Shown: positions 1-11,710 of the stretch, one piece after another
Layout of the letters: each line of letters begins with the position of its first letter
Position numbering within the stretch: the first letter of the stretch is position 1
From: Isoetes taiwanensis
Taxonomy: Eukaryota > Streptophyta > Lycopodiopsida > Isoetales > Isoetaceae
Direction: 5' to 3'
Assembly (NCBI GenBank): GCA_021234155.1
Contig: JAJEKV010000003.1
Location: 12,211,819-12,275,818 of the forward strand
Length of the DNA stretch: 64,000 nucleotides
Notes under the pieces: generated by a model
The model's database searches: none
The model's input: the letters and a program-made list of their open reading frames with translations, nothing else
What the model was told of the DNA's origin: nothing
Made by a program: the position numbers and the translations under genes

Positions 1-242
1 TTTGGTGGAAGCTTTGAAACATTAAACTTTGGTGCATTGAGCCATTGCACTGTCATAAAACAATAAAATTACACTAACTCAAAAGCCAAAATTACATTCA
101 AGTGTTCCAGTGTTCACATTAAAGTCTTCAAGAAAATATTCACATTCAAGTGTTCAAGAAAATATTCACATTCAAAGTTTTGAGATTATCACATTCACAA
201 ATTTTTACCAGAATGTCAAGGACCATGAACCAGCAAGCGGGT

Positions 243-3200
243 CTAGGGTCTACTATCACCCGTGTCACCCTGGGGTAAGTAAAAGGTGGACTTCCCTGCA
301 GCCAAGCAATCGTGCAGTTTCTGGAGCATTATCTTGAAGCCTGACCTCATGCAATCTATGTCTTCTTTTTTGAACCAATCACGGTTAATCAGAACCTGCA
401 TTAAAACATGAATTTAGCCATGAACTGATAACATGCACACAAAAAAAAGAAACAACAAACATAAACTCAAAGACTCACATTATCCTCCTTGCCACTGATG
501 TCTCTAACAAATTTCTTCACATAATTTATGACATACACACCACAGTCCGACTTATTGTGTTGTTGGGGAGTTTCTAATGAAATGCAGGGTGCATTATGCA
601 ATGCACTTTCCTCATGCCTCCACCCCTTAAACACGTCTGTGAGGAATCAACCAACACATAACAACCATTGAGATTAACAACCAACACATAACTACCATTG
701 ACATTAATTAACACAACCATTGGGTCCAACACATTTAAATTAAAATCCCCCTTAAACCCCCTTTGGTTTGGGTGCATATTCACCGCGGGGGGTGACTCGA
801 ACAGAAGCGTTGGATAGGCATATTCACCCCTTATTCCTTAATCTACACCGTACGTAAAATTCCTCGTTTGTGGGATATGCATGTACAAAATTTGCTATAC
901 TGTATAACAAGGTTCGCAAAATACTATAAGATTTCAAGCAGAATACTATATGGTGTTGATTTTGTACGTGCAAAATACAATTATGAGGGCTCTCGCTGCC
1001 CTACGTCACCCCCCGTGTGAATATGCACCCAAACCAAAGGGGGTTTAAGGGGGATTTTAATTTAAATGTGTTGGACCCAATGGTTGTGTTAATTAATGTC
1101 AATGGTAGTTATGTGTTGACATTTAAATTAAAATCCCCCTTAAACCCCCTTTGGTTTGGGTGCATATTCACCACGGGGGGTGACTCAGAACAGAGTCTGT
1201 TGGATAGGCATATTCACCCCTTATTCCTTAATCTACACCGTACGTAAAATTCCTCGTTTGTGGGATATGCATGTACAAAATTTGCTATCTTGTATAACAA
1301 GGTTATAAAAATACTATAAGATTTCAAAAGCGAGAATACTATATGGTGTTGATTTTTATGCGTGCAAAATACAATTATGAGGGCTCTCGCCCCTCGTCAC
1401 CCCGTGTGAATATGCACCCAAACCAAAGGGGGTTTAAGGGGGATTTTAATTTAAATGTGTTGGACCCAATGGTTGTGTTAATTAATGTCAATGGTAGTTA
1501 TGTGTTGGTTGTTAATGTCAATGGTTGTTATGTGTTGGTTGTTATGTGTTGGGGGATTTAATTTTTATATGTTGGATGTTAATGGTTTGTGTTGCAAAAA
1601 AAATTTTTTGGCCCCTCCGGGGCCTTAGGGACGTCCCCCCCGCCCGGTGTGACAAAAATTTTAGAATTCAAACCAGAAAAAAACTAGAATTCATTTGAGG
1701 CTTTCATCACCTGTAGCTTTTGAATTTCATCACAATAAAACAAATAGAACATAAGTAAAAGTTACCATAAAGATAGAGCAGATTGATCCCATTCAGCCTT
1801 TGGCCTCCATGGATTCTTGTGGTGAGAAACCAAAGTGGGGCACAAGGATCTGGAAGCCTTGGAATTTGCTTAATAACTGCCTCAAAATCTAAAAATGCAT
1901 GGTAATTTTTTGCAAGCTTCATTCGGAATGAGCCATAAAACAATATCCAATAGCGCAATCCTGTATTAATCAGCTGGTAGGATGTGAAAGCCTACCAAAC
2001 CCGGCCAAAAAATTGCTGTTTTAGCATAGATAACTTAACCAAACATATCCATATTACACACTATCAAAAAGATCTCGGAGAGAGCTTTCCAACACAATAA
2101 AAATCATCTCAAACAGAGCTCTGGATCAAAAGTTATGATAAGAAATGTGTTGCCGGCAGGGAAACTGCACTACATGCGCCCTTCAAGCCCTTCATGTGCC
2201 CATTATGCACCACACACACAAAAAGAGGGCTTTTGTTGTGAGCCATTGCTTGTTGACCATTATGCACCACACGCCTGAAAAAAAAGGCTTTGTTGTGAGC
2301 CATTGGTTGTTGACCGTTATCGCATCACACGCGCCTGAAAAAAAGGGCTTTTGTTGTGAGCCATTGGTTGTTGCCCGTTATGGTTGTTTCCCATTATGCA
2401 CCACACACCTGAAAAAGGGGCTTTTGTTGTGAGCCATTGGTTGTTGACCATTATGCACCACACACACAAAAAAGGGCTTTTCGTTGTGAGCCATTGGTTG
2501 TTGCCCATTATGCACCACACACACAAAAAGAGGGCTTCTGTTGTGAGCCATTGGTTGTTGACCATTATACACCATACGCACAAAAAAGGGGCTTTTGTTG
2601 TGAGCCATTGGTTGTTGACCATTGGAAAAAAAAAAGGCTAAAATCAATGGCTCAGAAATGGTGCACTCTAGATGTACGCATTAGTACATCCATTTGAATA
2701 CATCACGAAATCATAGGAAAACCTTAGTGAAAAGCGTAGAAAAATACAAAGAAAACCCCCTGTTATTATTCTACATATTCAATAAGAAATTAGCTTAAAT
2801 CATAATGCAAAAGATTAAATAATTTGAGATAGAGAGGAATACTTACAGTGTGACAAATTCTCGGGCAGATGCATGCAAGGGATCATATGAATCAAGGTGC
2901 AGAATGCAAGGGCAAGGCTTTCCAAGCCGAGCACACGCCAGGCCATCAGTCACTAAGATGAAAAGGCTCCAATGGCCACTAAGAAATAGCAAATTGAAAG
3001 GCAATTAAAATAGATTTAAAACATAATTAATCAAGCCAAAGAGTTTACCTAGCATTGACAGGAATATAATAGAATTGTGCTGTCTGGATCTTCCAGCGTG
3101 CCCTACCAAACGGGTTGTCAGGGATGAGCTTGGCAAACTGCTCATAAGCCCCTGCCAACCCGGCCTTGCTTCCACTCAAGAACAGCCCGAATGCAGCAGG

Positions 3201-4099
3201 ATGCAGGAAGACATGATGGCACCTTTTCTGGATAGGAATTGAGTGCAGAATTACCCTGTACAACGAATTGAGTGCAATGATCAACTGAAATTCAAGAAAC
3301 TTTAGAACTTAAAAACTTACAGGAGATAAGAACCAATGCAATCCCGAGTCCACATCGCTCTCCAGATCCCCGAGGCCAGAAGGGATTGTCATAAATTTAA
3401 GGGCCTCGGCTTCTTGGATGTAAAACTCGACATTTGCTGACTTGCTGCCGACCTTGATGAAGGCGCTCTCAACCACCACAGGGAAATTTAAAGTGAAGGG
3501 GCACTGCCATCGATCGGCATCAACACCTCTTTGGTAGTCCAAAACTGAATCTAGAAAATGTGGATCGACAGAATACAGATGATACAGCATAATCTTGCTG
3601 GGCTTGGGAATATTTTCTTCAGCAGTTTCCAGCAGGATCCGATTAGGGGCCATGAATTCAATGGATTTAGGGGGAGGTTTTGGGGGTTTTGGGTCTACAC
3701 GATACCTCCGAGAATTTTTTGGGCCTACCTTTGGCAACACAGGTTTAGGTTGTGGGGACGAATACTTACCTACTGCTGCAGCCACGTCCTCGCTCACATC
3801 ATCAGCGTCCAATTGGCTTTGCTCCTGCTCTTTGGTTAGTGGAGGCCAAAGCTCATCATCAGAGATTAAATTTTTGGTGTTGTTCCTGATCCGTGCCTTT
3901 ATCTCCTCGATCTGCAATTGTTGGCTTTCCAATTCACTTGTTTTCTTCCTCTGGACTTGTAAATTAATGAAGGCTTCTCTTTGGCTCTTATCGAGAAGAC
4001 ACATTTCAATTTGCTCATCGGCCACCACTCCAGCATTTCTCCTGGCCCTCTGCAATTTTCGGGTCAGGTTGTGGGCATATTTATAGTCACGGATCCATG
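243..4099 (-). CDS. C48 (Ulp1-like) cysteine protease gene, multi-exon
   Basis: The family cleaves SUMO-type conjugates or precursors; many plant copies are carried by Mutator-like elements. Exons read by eye on the minus strand: 4099-3321, 3284-3049, 2978-2847, 573-479 and 395-243 (stop TAG). Each has GT/AG borders, and the first three join in phase, as do the last two. The first exon is charged and proline-rich with a coiled-coil-like stretch. The catalytic residues are all visible: His in GHWSLFIL and Asp in ILHLDSY (exon 2978-2847), then Gln and Cys in PQQHNKSDCGVYV (exon 573-479). Roughly 40 residues between Asp and Gln are not accounted for, so at least one short exon between 2847 and 573 is unseen. 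That 2.3-kb interval is full of repeats. No ATG opens the 4099 exon, so upstream exons probably exist near 4.1-4.4 kb. No stop interrupts the exons seen, so the gene may be functional. Confidence 0.8.
650..1118. mobile_element. MITE copy 1 with long terminal inverted repeats
   Basis: The left arm (about 650-780) and right arm (about 1017-1118) are reverse complements of each other over roughly 100 bp, around a 240-bp centre. Within the arms the short motif CCAACACATAAC is itself iterated. No transposase is encoded; short open frames here are by-products of the repeat. It lies in an intron of the C48 protease gene. No clear target-site duplication was found. Confidence 0.75.
1119..1552. mobile_element. 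MITE copy 2, tandem with copy 1
   Basis: Nearly the same sequence as copy 1, in the same orientation, starting exactly where copy 1 ends (unit spacing about 390 bp). Its left arm lacks the outermost part, and its right arm ends in three iterations of the TATGTGTTGGTTGTTA-like motif. This looks like a tandem duplication of one MITE rather than two insertions. Confidence 0.7.
1600..2200. other. Intronic stretch without recognised gene
   Basis: Contains a short A/T hairpin and a GGCCCCTCCGGGGCC palindrome near 1612-1626. An open frame on the minus strand (1707-1958) has no family I recognise. It could hold the missing short exon of the C48 gene, but I could not place one. Confidence 0.3.
2201..2624. 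repeat. 57-bp tandem repeat array, 7 units
   Basis: Units start at 2201, 2258, 2315, 2392, 2449, 2506 and 2563. Period is 57 bp except for a 60-bp third unit followed by 17 extra bases. Each unit begins CATTATGCACCACAC and ends GAGCCATTGGTTGTTGAC. Open frames on both strands are generated by the repeat because 57 is divisible by three. It lies in an intron of the C48 gene. Confidence 0.9.
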
Positions 4100-5160
4100 C
4101 TTACGCCCCGAGAAATCTTAGCATAACTCCTCTTCCGCTGATTGGCATTAGTCTTGGCGGGCTCTGCATTGGGCAAATGAATTGATTTGGAATCCTCCCT
4201 CTCGGCATCGGGGAACCCGAAACCTATCATACAAGGCATGCACTTTCGAATCACAGTGATTTTCGAGCTCAACCTTCACGGAGTAAGTTTTGGTGCGATC
4301 CTCAATTAAGCACTTCCATCTCTTTGCCCGGTGATACATAGCTTGTGTCGGGGCTCGAAATACCCTCGAGCAAGTTAAAACGGCTCGTTGTCTATGACGA
4401 CCCTTTCTTTGCCCCTTCCTCATTTAAATCACCCGGCGGTTGGCGTCCACCGAAACTCCGGGATCACCTCCACCTCTGGGATTCTTCCCCACCGATTTTT
4501 CTGCCCCTACATCCGATTTTGTTGCCACATGCGGCCGGGGACTCCACCTCGACATCCGATTAAAACCCGGTCTTGGGAACTTCCGGAATCTTGAATGCAT
4601 ATGGCGGCCTGAGTCAAGACAAACATTCTTGCCAAAACGGTGTTGAGGTGACTTCGAGGTTATGGACTTCGTCCATCGCAAGCCACAGATAAGATTTAGT
4701 AAAGAATAGTAGGAAATAGTAAAAACTTGATAAAAGCGAGAATGAAAGGGTTGATTTTACCTCGTAACCGTTATCTGGGAGGTTAACCGAGTTCCACCGC
4801 CAGCGGTGCCGTCGCCCGACAAAAAACAACGTACGAGAGAGTCAGGGAATGACCCGCGGCCGAGTTTCCCGGCGCCCGGACTTGGACTCTTGACATCGGC
4901 CCGGAGTGCTCTGCCAGATCCCTCCCGGTATCCCGGCTACGTGGTGGGCGGTGATTGGCGTACGCATCATTAATGGCCTATCCGAATTTAATTAAAATTA
5001 AAGGTGCTTGCGGCTTACGGGATCCGGAGGGCCCGGTAAATCACAGGATCTAGCGGCTAACAACAAACCGGCTTTCGGGAGTGCATCTAGCGGCCGAAGA
5101 GAATAACTCCATACCTCCGTCGTCTACGACCTCCCGCGTCGGCTCTCCACGTCGACCGCG
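4100..5160 (-). other. Probable 5' part and promoter of the C48 protease gene
   Basis: Minus-strand open frames at 4148-4423 and 4087-4272 are basic and could be short upstream exons, but their join to the 4099 exon is not resolved. The GC content rises steadily towards 5.1 kb. No recognised domain and no convincing start codon were found. Confidence 0.3.
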
Positions 5161-5165
5161 GACGG

Positions 5166-5597
5166 ATGATCCGGGAGGGCGGGATCCACTCACCGGCGGG
5201 TGATCCCGGAGGGAGGATCACCCACTGCCCGGATGGCGCCCCGCCAATGCGACCCGGGCCGAGAGCGGGATCCAGTCCGGGGATCCACGTCACCCGATCG
5301 GGGATCCCGGAGGAGGGGATCACCTCGGCGGATAGCGTCCGCCGTTATCAGCCACGGGCGGATGATCCCGGAGGAGGGGATCCACGTCCGGGGTGCCCGG
5401 GGATCCCGGAGGAGGGGATCACCTCGGCGGATAGCATCCGCCGTTAACAGCCACGGGCGGGTGATCCCGGAGGAGGGGATCCACGTCCGGGATGCCCGGG
5501 GATCCCGGAGAGCGGGATCATCACTGCCGTTAACAGCCACCAGCTGTGGGGATCCCGGAGGGGGGGATCGCGTGGATGATCCCGGAGGCGGGGATCT
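5166..5597. repeat. GC-rich array of a GATC-bounded near-palindromic motif
   Basis: The core GATCCCGGAGGNGGGGATC recurs about nine times (near 5167, 5201, 5303, 5363, 5401, 5462, 5501, 5551 and 5577), with one further half-site near 5732. Two consecutive copies of a ~98-bp higher unit (5303-5400 and 5401-5499) alternate the core with a GGCGGATAGC...GCCGTTA spacer. Very high CpG content. Long open frames on both strands here are repeat artefacts. Confidence 0.8.
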
Positions 5598-5599
5598 CT

Positions 5600-6409
5600 G
5601 CGGCGCAGACGGCCGTGATGGCACAGGGGTTTGGACGGCGGGTTTGGACGGCGGGGATGGACCGGGCCGATGTGGCGTGTGCCATACGTCAGAACGGGGT
5701 CTCCCCAACGGACCCCGTCGAGAGCGCCCCCAGATCCCGGAGGACAGCATATTTATCTCTGGGATCACCGAATCAAGGGTAAAAGTATCCTGAGCCGCTT
5801 TAAGTTTCCTTTTGTTGGTGTTGCTTCTGATGTTAAAATGCATTGGTAATGGTTTGGGCTGCTTTTATTAAAAGCAAATGTGAAGTGCCAATGCATACTT
5901 CTGAATCTGTTTCGTCCTTGTAAGTTGTTGCCATACGGCTGGCAACAACGAACACTTCCTTTTACAAAGTGATTAAAAAGGGTTAGCGATTAGGATCGGC
6001 CAAGAACTGACCTTGAAGAAAATGGCTCAGAAGCTATTGCCAATATTTTCCATTTCGAGGGACAAGCTCTGAAACATGCATCCCATATATACAATATACA
6101 AGAGCCGAGAACATGATATTTAAGAGCGCTTTCTCAAAAAGAACAAAAAATAATTTACATTTTTCAAGTATGCACAATGGACATCAAGATCTCATCCTAA
6201 CCATAAGTCTCCCACCTATGCTCAGGATGGAATGACATGGAAAATTACACTCAAATCTACAGGTCGCATAACTTGTCTCAATTTCTCCTCAAATCCCATA
6301 ACTAGCTACAAAATGCTCCAGGCAAAGCTGCCCTGCCTGCTAAAGACCTTGATCAGTCTCTCAGAAGTACAATTTTTAATGTACAAAAATCATCACCAAC
6401 ATCACATCC
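5600..6409. other. Intergenic, including the 3' UTR of the GTE gene
   Basis: No coding signal. The stretch next to 6410 should be the 3' UTR of the minus-strand GTE gene; it is AT-rich. Confidence 0.4.
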
Positions 6410-9400
6410 CTAATCAATTTCGCCTTCTTCCACCTCACCATTTTCATCCGTTCCCTCTGCATAAGCAACTTCCCCATCACCCTGTTTCTCTTCTTCTTCC
6501 TCTTCATCAATCTTCATAAAAAGGCCTAGTTGCTCCAACGGATTTCCACCTTGAAGAGTGAACTGAAGACCATCAGGTGAACTAGCAGGACTGACTTCTC
6601 CAGCAGAGCTCTGCAGATGCTCCATGGAAGTAGTTCTTAAAAGCTCAAAATCTTTCAATACCTCACTTCCACCAAGATCAATGGTTTTCTCCATCTAGCC
6701 AGCGCAGGATAACATTTAATCCCAAATTCAAACGCACAAAAAAAGGAAACTAGATCTAGCTAACTTGTGAGTACCACCTGTTGCAGAGCAAGACGGGCAG
6801 CCTCTCGTTCAGCTTCCCTCTTTTTCCTTGCTTCACATGCTGCTTCAGCCTCAACTTTCCGACGAGCCACCTCCGCTGCTTTTGCCTCAGCTTGTAACCG
6901 TGCTCTTTCTGCCATGATGCAATTTAAGAAAGAACAAGAAAATTGTCTGTAAACAGCACATATCATGAGTCAATCAAACCTTCTCGCTGAAATCTCTCAA
7001 GATCTTCCCGTTCTTTGCGAGCTTTTTCAGGATCCACCTTGTTGTCACTCTTAATCAAACAGCATGTTCATGAAAGTTTAGACAAGCAGCTAGCATTGCC
7101 ACATAAAGGAAATAATATTCCCAAATGCTGACAAATATTTCCCTAATACTAACTTTAAATGTCTTCTCCCGGGCCTTCAAAATGGTATCAGCAAAACGTC
7201 CCTTGAGAAGAGCAGCACGTAGCTTTTTGTCTGGAGAAATGTGCCTTTCTTCTTCCCCTGCTGTATTTCATGGAGATAGAGAAGAAATTCAGTCCAATTT
7301 TGAAACACTTGTTAAACTACAAGGTATTAATTAGGGCACAATGAAATTTTACTTTGTTCCATATGACCATCTGTATCTTCTGGCACTGGATTTGCAGATG
7401 CACTTTCGTCATTATCTTCTCCTGGGCATTTATGGAGCAAAAAATGAGAATACATTGGAATGTTTATGGTGTTAGAAGTTACTTGCAAATATGAAGGATT
7501 GATACAACCATGAAATAGGGCTCAACAAAATGTAAATTGTGTTGTATAGGCACACACTTTTTGCAGCGTCGTTCTCGAAAGCTGGGCTGCCCTTGCTATC
7601 CCGGACAGCACCTGAACCCACGGGTTCCTGCAGCGGTGGGGGCGAACATTCCGCAAAGGAAGGGCACTTTCAGCCTCCTCCATAGTAACTTAAAAAACAT
7701 ACAGAGGACTTCCTCTGACAATAAACAACTATACCTACAGCATTTCATGAAAACATAAGATAAAAAAATGCAGCTACAAAAGCAAATTATATATGCAGCT
7801 ACATCAGCAACTAATGCAAAAGGCAAATGTATGTTCCATGCATGCAGAATGCCATCAACAGACAAAACCCATTTCCCCCAACAAGCACACAAGCAACATT
7901 CTCATGCATAACAATTGAGCCAACGTGGGTCAAGTACAACATATACCTTTTCAGGAGACATCTTACTGGCACCAGCATTCTTCGCATCCTCAGCATCAGA
8001 TTCGCTTCCAGAAGAACTCCCAGAATCACTTTCTGTGATTTTTAGCATGATAAGTTAACTTGTACTGGTAAAGAGCATGCACTTACATTCAAACTATTTA
8101 ATCACAACAGCCAAAGAAGGATGATACCACTAGAAGATGATCCAGAGTCACTACTTGAACTGGAAGAGCCACTCGATTTGCTGTGATCAGCACCTGCATC
8201 TTTGTCTATTACCACAGGTGGAAAGTTGGTTGTTGGCATATCATCATCAATGTCAACATCTTCATCTCCAGGTTCACCAGCTACATGAATATAACAATCA
8301 TTAAGATCATGCCAACTTGAATATCACTTGGTAAACAAAGGTACCTCTGCGAGTTTTCTTGGGGGTGCCTACATTACCCTCTGCTGCAACCTGCACAATA
8401 GACAGCCAGTATTCAAGGACGGAAGGATACATGAAAAGAATGTAAATGAAATCCATACCTTGCCATCATCTGCACCCTCATTCTCTTGCATTGAATGCCT
8501 TTGACTGGATGACTTTTTCTTGCTTTTAGTTTCGGATTTCAAGCAATTTGCGACAAAACGCTGCAATTCCCATAATGTATCATCATCGAAGGAATCAATA
8601 TCCACCTCTATTTCCTCCTTATTCTCACTCAAGTTGGGATACCGTTTCCTGATTATCCGGACAATTCCTTCTAGATGTTCATTTGGGAGGTTTTCCATGT
8701 GCTCCCTCAACTTACCTTTATCTTCAAAGGACATTGACCGCCTCTGGCCATCTGGCTTCTTCTTAGATGGAGGAGCAACAGGCCGGGAGGTTACTGAAGG
8801 CTTTCCCTTAGAATTTGTGGTCTTCATAGACTGTAACTGGTCCTCAATATTCCTCAAATGATCTTTTAGATCCTGTAATTCACGGATCTGACCAGGATTG
8901 GCTGTAGCCAAAGACTCTTCTTCAGCCCTATATTTCAATTTTTCTTCCTCTAACTTCTCTCTGATAGCCCTGTATCGGTCGTCAAATAGACCCCTCAAGA
9001 TATCAGCCATTACGTACACATCATGTCCCTTTGGGTTGTACTTCATAGCGTTTGAAAAGGTGAGATGGACATCATCAGCAAATTCTACAGGTGTGGGGTA
9101 CTGTTGAGAATCAAGTTTCATTTTAACGGTACCTAAATCCATAGGCTTCTCAATAACCTTATGGTAGTCATGCAAATTAAGCTTAACAGAATCAACGGGC
9201 TCAGCAAAGACCCATGCATGCCTATGGGCCATAACCTTTTTTAATATAGTGCCACACTGCTTCATTATGTCGGCCATTCTCTTGTTTCTTGCAGATTCCA
9301 CCTTCAGCCTGCGTGCTTCTAACTCAGATCTAGGAGGACCAAGTTTCTTAGACCCTAATGCAGGCTTTGGCTTTAACTTCTCTGGAGGAGGCATCTTATC

Positions 9401-10096
9401 CTTGCCTGAAAAAAACTCAGAGTTCAGGTATAGCTGGTTAGCCTTTGGTGTTCGTTTTTCTTTTCCAGGACCGCCTGGGGTGCCCAGATTTCCGTCGGAA
9501 ACAAAACTAGCTTGACGAGATAAACGAGAAGGTATTGTCAATTCTGGCAAGGCAGATGGAGGCTCCGAAGTAACTTCTTTTTCTGCAGACCCCCTGTTTT
9601 CTGTTCTAGAGAGATGGGCATCACTATGTGTAGCATGCATTCCAGACTGTGACATTGATTTCAGTTGTTGCTCCCTAGCCTCTATTTTGAGTGATAGGTG
9701 TTTTAAATGCTCCAGATCTACTCTCAATCTCTTCCTCAACTCACGCCTTTCTTCTCTGGACATATTAGAAACAGTGATAGCACACCCGCCAAAAGAAATC
9801 TGTACATCACTCACACCATCTGCGTTTAAACTGATAGACTTTCTCTTCAGGCTCTGAGTTTCATCAGAAGTAGATTCAACCTCATGATGCAAAGGGGCGC
9901 CTATGCTTTCCATACTTCTTTCTACACCATAACCCGGGATCTTGCCATCCAAATCCATAGGTTCCGGTGGCATGTACGCAGCATGCTGCAAGCCATAACC
10001 CCGAGACCCTTTTGAGGATTTCTTCATTGCCAAATCGCTATGGCTCAGAGGATCGTTCTGATAACACTCATAAGTGTAAAGAAGTGCAGAAGCCAT
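6410..10096 (-). CDS. GTE: GTE-type bromodomain and NET domain transcription regulator, complete
   Basis: Nuclear acetyl-lysine reader of the plant GTE (BET-related) family, GTE8-12 type with a long C-terminal part. Ten exons, all in phase with GT/AG borders: 10096-8459, 8390-8345, 8280-8128, 8032-7947, 7666-7558, 7421-7353, 7260-7154, 7049-6980, 6908-6778 and 6694-6410. They give 2694 nt, about 897 residues. An upstream in-frame ATG at 10117 would add seven residues; MASALL (10096) is preferred. The first exon holds an N-terminal region with basic helix, the bromodomain (about residues 277-383, acetyl-lysine Asn in KYNPKGHDV) and the NET domain (about 457-518). Then follow acidic Asp/Ser runs, the family motif LRAALLKGRFADTILKAREK (exon 7260-7154), a charged Ala/Glu/Lys coiled coil and an acidic C-terminus ending EEGEID. 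The 7666 acceptor is the weakest. No disruption is seen. Confidence 0.93.
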
Positions 10097-10132
10097 ACAA
10101 ACCGGGCTTAGGAACACATACCTAACCCCAAA

Positions 10133-10159
10133 TCACACCAAGAGCTGCGCCATAGCCAT
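10133..10159 (-). promoter_or_regulatory. Short upstream ORF before the GTE start codon
   Basis: An eight-codon frame (MAMAQLLV, then TGA) ends 36 nt before the preferred GTE ATG. If this segment stays in the mature 5' UTR it could damp translation. Splice-like AG/GT signals nearby mean it may be removed in some transcripts. Confidence 0.35.
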
Positions 10160-10900
10160 AATCCTGTCGAACTCGAGAACCCAAAAAAACTAACCGCGAA
10201 AAAACCTGTGGGCAAGAGAAAAACCTCCGGTCAGGAGAGATCTGAGAGAAAATTCGACCGGGGTGGGAGAAGGGCGAAAGATTTGGGGCTTGGAGGCACT
10301 CTGGGGCGACGGAGGCGCCCCAGACGGAGGATTGAGGCAGGGGAGGAACCCTAAAGGTCGGATTTGAAAGAGCGGGGCCGAATTCCGGCAGATCTAGCAG
10401 GATTTTTGAAGGAAGAGGAGGAGGAGAAAAACACAGGCAAGAGAGAGAAGAGGGAAGAGAGCGGAGATGGGGCGGCGAGGAGGGCCGGTCTTAAAGGCGG
10501 TGCGCCTGCTGTCAACTCGCATCTCAACCGTCTCCTCCCCATCCGACGGTCCGCATCCTTCGGGCAGGTGCCGTCCCCGAGATCGCTTCCCATCCGTCTG
10601 ATTCCCATCCAACGGCCCTGCTTTTTCTCTCGCCCCTGCCCGTCCCTCCACGCGTTCGTCTCTGCGTCACTCGATCAACCCTATCTGCCCGCGGCTTTTC
10701 TTGCCTGGGTAAAACCGGGCGGTAGGTTGCCCTTTTACCCCCGAGTTCGTTTTCAGGATTGCCGTCAGAATCTTTTAAGAGCGACTGGCCGTCAGATGGA
10801 CGGCTGTGATTGGAGTACTCTTTCACGGCAGCGATTGCTCCCCTTCTTACGGGACAACCATCCGCCCGTAGAAGGTGCCAGCTGTCATTGAAGACGTATT
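10160..10900 (-). promoter_or_regulatory. GTE 5' UTR and CpG-rich promoter region
   Basis: GC-rich, purine-strand GAGGAG runs near 10400-10450, typical of a plant 5' leader read on the minus strand. TTGCCCACAG at about 10210 reads as an acceptor, hinting at a leader intron. Open frames on the plus strand here have no family features. Confidence 0.45.
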
Positions 10901-11050
10901 TTTGTTTGTTTGTTAGCCGTATAGAATAACCCCGTGAACGTCGGGATCCGTTCCTCTTTGTAAAATAAAATCAAAATTTGGCAGCCCATTGAAAAAGAGT
11001 TATACTTGTCAACCCTAACGGAATATTCCTCCATGCCATTCTGCCTGTAG

Positions 11051-11710
11051 ATGGAAATAGACCACGTTAAAGACACGTTGCCCAAGTTACCAAGATCAAG
11101 CTTAGCGCACAAATTTTTGTCTTTCACTAATCCATAGCCTATGTAGTGGCAAATCCATCATTTTAGCTTCCATGTAGCCCTAACTGGTGGATTCCTTGTT
11201 TCTCAAAGCTTCAATGTAGCCCTAACTGGTGGATTCCTCCTCGAACACGAGTGCAATTTGAACAACTGGACATGTACTGATTTTCATTTTTGTTAAATTT
11301 TCGATCTGCATGGCCTTCGTTCCACTTCTATGTTATGCATGTTTTTTGTGATTGAATGGACCACGTTAAAGATACATTGACCAAGTTACCACCGATCAAG
11401 CTTAGTGCACAGATTTTTGCCTTTCACTAACCCATATGTAGTGGCAAATCCATCATCTTACCTTCCCTATAATCTTAAGGGCGGTTCACATGCACCAGCA
11501 TCCTCACGATCGTACCCTGCATTGCCTAAAAAAAGTTGATTGAAAGTAGTGACGGTTGCAAATAACGATCAGCCATTTTTTTTTGGATGACTCTCCCTCA
11601 ATGGCACATGTAAATCGCCCCTAACTGGTAGATTCCTCGTTTCATCTCGAACACGAGTGGAATTTGAACAACTGGACATGTACTGAGTTTCATTTGCGTT
11701 AAATTTGGAA
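11051..11710. repeat. Diverged direct duplication in intergenic DNA
   Basis: About 11051-11170 matches 11357-11467 (GACCACGTTAAAGA... to ...GCAAATCCATCAT), and about 11219-11300 matches 11618-11706 (CCCTAACTGGTGGATTCC...). The same order suggests one duplication of 300-400 bp that later diverged. No gene was seen from 10900 to 12470. Confidence 0.7.

Noticed and set aside
1707-1958. 83-codon minus-strand ORF as the missing C48 exon
   Set aside because: No match to the expected segment between the catalytic Asp and Gln, and the phase could not be made to fit.
2201-2624. 57-bp array as a CRISPR array
   Set aside because: There are no unique spacers; the whole 57-bp unit repeats, and this is plant nuclear DNA.
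5190-5843. Long open frames on both strands (up to 217 codons) in the GC-rich array
   Set aside because: They arise from repetition and high GC; low-complexity Pro/Arg/Gly products and no domain.
10364-10891. 175-codon plus-strand ORF upstream of the GTE gene
   Set aside because: It overlaps the GTE leader and promoter, has biased composition and no family feature.
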